Of a stretch of DNA of 8,024 nt, positions 5,770-8,024 are shown one piece after another (position 1 is the first letter of the stretch; each line of letters starts with the position of its first letter). Location of the stretch: positions 1 to 8,024 of the forward strand of contig QGVC01000161.1 in assembly GCA_003242645.1 (NCBI GenBank), read 5' to 3'. Below the pieces are notes generated by a model. The model was not told the DNA's origin and searched no databases. It saw only the letters and a program-made list of their open reading frames with translations. The stretch is from Pseudomonadota bacterium (GTDB taxonomy: Bacteria; Pseudomonadota; Alphaproteobacteria; Rhizobiales; Hyphomicrobiaceae). The position numbers and the translations under genes are program-made.

Positions 5770-7215
5770 GTGCCGGCCGCCGGTCAGCCGATCGGTGCCG
5801 CAGAACGTGATCGTCTGCTCAGCCACGTGCGCCTGCCCGTGGCTATCGCTGTTTCAGGCGGTGCGGACAGCACCGCGTTGATGCACCTCGTCGCTGGCTG
5901 GGCCAAAGAGAGGGGCAGAGCTGCTACCATATCGCCGGGTGTTCCTCCGGTATTGGTCATTACCGTCGATCACGGACTGCGGCCAGAGTCGGCCTCTGAG
6001 GCCGAGTGGGTGGCGCAACAAGCCGAGGGCCTCGGACTTGCTCACAAGTCGTTGCGTTGGACTGGTCCAAAGCCGCGCACTGGCATTCAAGAAGCCGCCC
6101 GCGCCGCACGATACAGCCTCATTCTCGAAGAGCTCGGCCGCGAGCCGCTGCCCGAGCCGCGCCAGCTCCTCATTGCGCATCACCTGGACGATCAGGCCGA
6201 AACCGTTCTCATGCGCTTGGCCCGCGGCAGCGGCGTCGACGGTCTCTCGGGTATGCGCGAGGTCGAGCGGCGGACTTGGTTGAAGCTGGGACACCCAGTA
6301 GAGGAGCGGACGATTGAAATCCTCCGACCTCTGCTGGGCGTTCCCAGAAGCCGGCTGGAAGCGACCCTCAAGGCAGCAGGAGCCGAATGGCTGGACGATC
6401 CGAGCAATGCCGACGTGCGTTACGAGCGTGTTCGCTTGCGCGCGGCCACGCGCGAACGCGAAGCCCTGGGCCTCGGCCCGGATATGCTGGCTTTGTCAGC
6501 CCGTCGGGTGGCTGCCGCGCGCGCGGCTTTGGAGACTGCTGCTTACGAGCTGGCGCGCGCTGCTGTCGATCTTCACCAGGGTGCTTGGGCGAGCATCGAT
6601 CCCGCAGCCCTGAACCATGCGCCGCGCGAGGTCGCCCTGCGTCTCCTGCAATCCGTCATCGGAGCGTTCGGCGGCCAACCTGAGTTGCCAGTTCGCTCAC
6701 AGATGGAGGATCTGGTCGAACGATTGTTTTCCCCGAACCCTTCCACCACGACGCTGGGAGGTGTCGTAATCGATCCCGCCCTAAGCCTCAGGAGCGCTCC
6801 GAGCCAGAAGACGACGGTCATCGCCATCTACCGGGAGCCTGGCCGACGTCCCCTGCCGAAAGTGACGCTCGAGCCCGGGCAGGGGCTCTTCTGGGACCGG
6901 CGCTTCTATCTCAGCGTCGCGCCGGAGTTCGGCCAGTCTGTTCGAGTGGAGGCCCTGGGCCAGGCTGGATTCGCTGCCCTGAAGCGGTCGCATCCATCTT
7001 TGCGGCAGCTACCGATCCCGTCGCGGGCTGCTGCAACGCTCCCCGGTTTATGGGCAGGCGATCGGCTGCTTGCCGTGCCTTGCCTGTCCGTTGTGGAGCC
7101 GAGCCTTGCTGGACCAACGGCTAACGATGGGCGGCTCCTGCTGGAAGCCCGCTTCGCGCTTCAGCATGCCAGATCAATTCTTGGAGATGGCGTGCGGGAT
7201 GACAATTTGACCTGA
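5770..7215 (+). CDS. tilS: TilS, tRNA(Ile)-lysidine synthetase
   Basis: A cytoplasmic ATP-dependent enzyme that joins lysine to C34 of tRNA-Ile2 (CAU anticodon), changing its charging from Met to Ile and its reading to AUA. The 481-aa product (432 in E. coli) has the N-type ATP-pyrophosphatase loop SGGADS at residues 29-34. VDHGLRPES starts at residue 66 and HHLDDQAET at residues 137-145. RPLLGVPRSRLEATLKAAGAEWLDDPSN, further on, is the tRNA-recognition part of the catalytic core; that string is longer than needed, the key residues being the RPLL and DDPSN ends. The C-terminal half is divergent but ends in the LPGLWAGDRLLAVP motif seen in alphaproteobacterial TilS. The GTG at 5770 is the first start in frame, 5 nt after cpoB, with only AGGTG close in front, so translation is probably coupled to cpoB. 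Confidence 0.95.
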   Translation: MPAAGQPIGAAERDRLLSHVRLPVAIAVSGGADSTALMHLVAGWAKERGRAATISPGVPPVLVITVDHGLRPESASEAEWVAQQAEGLGLAHKSLRWTGPKPRTGIQEAARAARYSLILEELGREPLPEPRQLLIAHHLDDQAETVLMRLARGSGVDGLSGMREVERRTWLKLGHPVEERTIEILRPLLGVPRSRLEATLKAAGAEWLDDPSNADVRYERVRLRAATREREALGLGPDMLALSARRVAAARAALETAAYELARAAVDLHQGAWASIDPAALNHAPREVALRLLQSVIGAFGGQPELPVRSQMEDLVERLFSPNPSTTTLGGVVIDPALSLRSAPSQKTTVIAIYREPGRRPLPKVTLEPGQGLFWDRRFYLSVAPEFGQSVRVEALGQAGFAALKRSHPSLRQLPIPSRAAATLPGLWAGDRLLAVPCLSVVEPSLAGPTANDGRLLLEARFALQHARSILGDGVRDDNLT

Positions 7216-7260
7216 CCCGGTTAGCCTTTTCGCCATTATTCGTGCTAGAAAATCGACCTT

Positions 7261-7280
7261 CGAGTGAACCCTTCAACTCG
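7261..7280 (+). other. Hairpin in the tilS-ftsH gap
   Basis: CGAGTGAA pairs with TTCAACTCG around a CCC loop, giving eight pairs with one bulged A. No T-tract follows, so termination of the tilS transcript here is uncertain. Confidence 0.35.
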
Positions 7281-7309
7281 TCTGCGGGATTCGGGGTTGT
7301 AGGCGTCAA

Positions 7310-7338
7310 CTTGGCAACCATTTCGCGGGAACTTATGT
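7310..7338 (+). promoter_or_regulatory. Candidate ftsH promoter, RpoH-like
   Basis: CTTG at 7310-7313 is followed after 18 nt by CTTATGT at 7332-7338. This resembles the alphaproteobacterial heat-shock (sigma-32) consensus of CTTG, about 17 nt, then CYTATNT. The same bases also read as a housekeeping promoter: TTGGCA (7311-7316), 17 nt, TATGTC. It lies 80 nt before the ftsH start, and ftsH is heat-shock controlled in several proteobacteria. Confidence 0.45.
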
Positions 7339-7417
7339 CTAGTCCAGTCGCCGGTTCGACAGCTGCACGGACGGGCGGCATTTCGCGTCGGCTCTGTGAG
7401 CCTCAGAAGGGATAAAG

Positions 7418-8024
7418 ATGAATCCTCATTTCCGGAACTTTGCGATCTGGGTCATCATCGGACTGCTTTTGGTCGCTCTGTTCAATCTGTTCCAGAACCC
7501 GGCTCAGAGCCGTCGCGGTAATGAGATCCCGTACTCCGACTTCCTGAACGCGGTCGAGTCGCGGACGGTCTCCGAGGTTCTGATCCAGGGCAATCGTATC
7601 TCTGGGAAGTTCAGCGACACCGGGCTTTCGTTCAGCACGTACGCACCGGAGGATCCTGGGCTGGTTGAGCGCCTGCGGCAGCACAACATCAAGATCGCCG
7701 CGCGCCCCTCCGATGAGGATGTGCCGTCGTTCCTGAGCGTCCTCGTCTCCTGGTTCCCGATGCTGCTCCTGATTGCGGTCTGGGTGTTCTTCATGCGCCA
7801 GATGCAGTCGGGCTCCGGGCGCGCCATGGGTTTCGGCAAGTCGAAGGCCAAGCTGCTGACCGAGCGCCACGGCCGCGTGACGTTCGATGACGTCGCCGGC
7901 GTCGACGAGGCCAAGGCCGACCTCCAGGAGATCGTCGAGTTCCTGCGCGACCCGCAAAAGTTCCAACGCCTTGGCGGCCGCATTCCGCGTGGCGCGCTGC
8001 TGGTTGGCCCTCCGGGCACCGGTA
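7418..8024 (+). CDS. ftsH: FtsH, membrane-bound AAA+ zinc protease (5' part)
   Basis: FtsH degrades misfolded membrane proteins and selected regulators at the inner membrane. Only the first 202 residues (of about 640 in the family) lie in the window. A first transmembrane helix (about 8-25) is followed by the periplasmic domain (about 28-104, with IPYSDFLNAV at 37-46) and a second helix (about 105-126). The linker GSGRAMGFGKSKAKLL and the start of the AAA+ domain VTFDDVAGVDEAKADLQEIV are standard FtsH sequence. The window ends within the Walker A motif (GPPGTG, residues 197-202). ATG 7418 has AAGGGA at 7407-7412, 5 nt away. The 202-nt gap from tilS and the candidate promoter there suggest it is transcribed separately. 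The protease motif HEXGH would lie beyond the window. Confidence 0.97.
   Translation, partial: MNPHFRNFAIWVIIGLLLVALFNLFQNPAQSRRGNEIPYSDFLNAVESRTVSEVLIQGNRISGKFSDTGLSFSTYAPEDPGLVERLRQHNIKIAARPSDEDVPSFLSVLVSWFPMLLLIAVWVFFMRQMQSGSGRAMGFGKSKAKLLTERHGRVTFDDVAGVDEAKADLQEIVEFLRDPQKFQRLGGRIPRGALLVGPPGTG

Noticed and set aside
7403..7966. 187-codon - strand frame across ftsH
   Set aside because: Antisense to the unmistakable FtsH N-terminal coding sequence; shadow frame.
1..8024. Mobile elements, CRISPR arrays, tRNA or rRNA genes
   Set aside because: No transposase or integrase motifs, terminal repeats, regularly spaced repeats or tRNA cloverleafs were seen on either strand.

Overview
The window is a chromosomal tol-pal cell-envelope locus of an alphaproteobacterium. 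The gene order tolR, tolA, tolB, pal, cpoB (ybgF), tilS, ftsH is the arrangement typical of Hyphomicrobiales (Rhizobiales) and relatives. The Pal C-terminus (CWSQNRRAQTVL type), the long TilS and the adjacent ftsH all fit that group. The genus cannot be named from sequence alone. All genes read on the + strand, and there is no sign of mobile elements, tRNAs, rRNAs or CRISPR.

Layout: 13-480 tolR and 488-1561 tolA (GTG start, 7 nt apart); 1620-2954 tolB with a twin-arginine-like leader; 2955-3242 a non-coding gap with several hairpins; 3243-3380 and 3419-3544 two tandem, very small (45 and 41 aa) lipoproteins sharing the block EVPYEPMKLG; 3585-3624 a clear rho-independent terminator; 3625-4069 a non-coding stretch with competing inverted repeats; 4070-4573 pal; 4715-5764 cpoB; 5770-7215 tilS (GTG start, 5 nt after cpoB); 7216-7417 a gap with a candidate heat-shock-type promoter; 7418-8024 the 5' part of ftsH, cut by the window edge in its Walker A motif. 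tolQ is expected just upstream of position 1.

How the genes work together: TolQRA is the inner-membrane motor driven by the proton-motive force. It acts through periplasmic TolB on the outer-membrane lipoprotein Pal, which holds peptidoglycan, to draw the envelope together at division and keep the outer membrane stable. CpoB links this machine to peptidoglycan synthesis in E. coli. TilS (tRNA-Ile2 lysidine synthetase) and FtsH (membrane AAA+ protease) are conserved neighbours with housekeeping roles. The terminator after the second small lipoprotein suggests that pal-cpoB-tilS is transcribed separately from tolRAB and the lipoprotein pair.

The least explained item is the pair of micro-lipoproteins lying between tolB and pal. 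Their shared block differs between the copies only at synonymous third-codon positions, which points to selection on the peptide. Other points worth a second look are a 19-nt exact direct repeat shared by tolR and tolA, the Tat-like TolB leader, the inverted-repeat-rich pal leader, and the RpoH-like promoter before ftsH.
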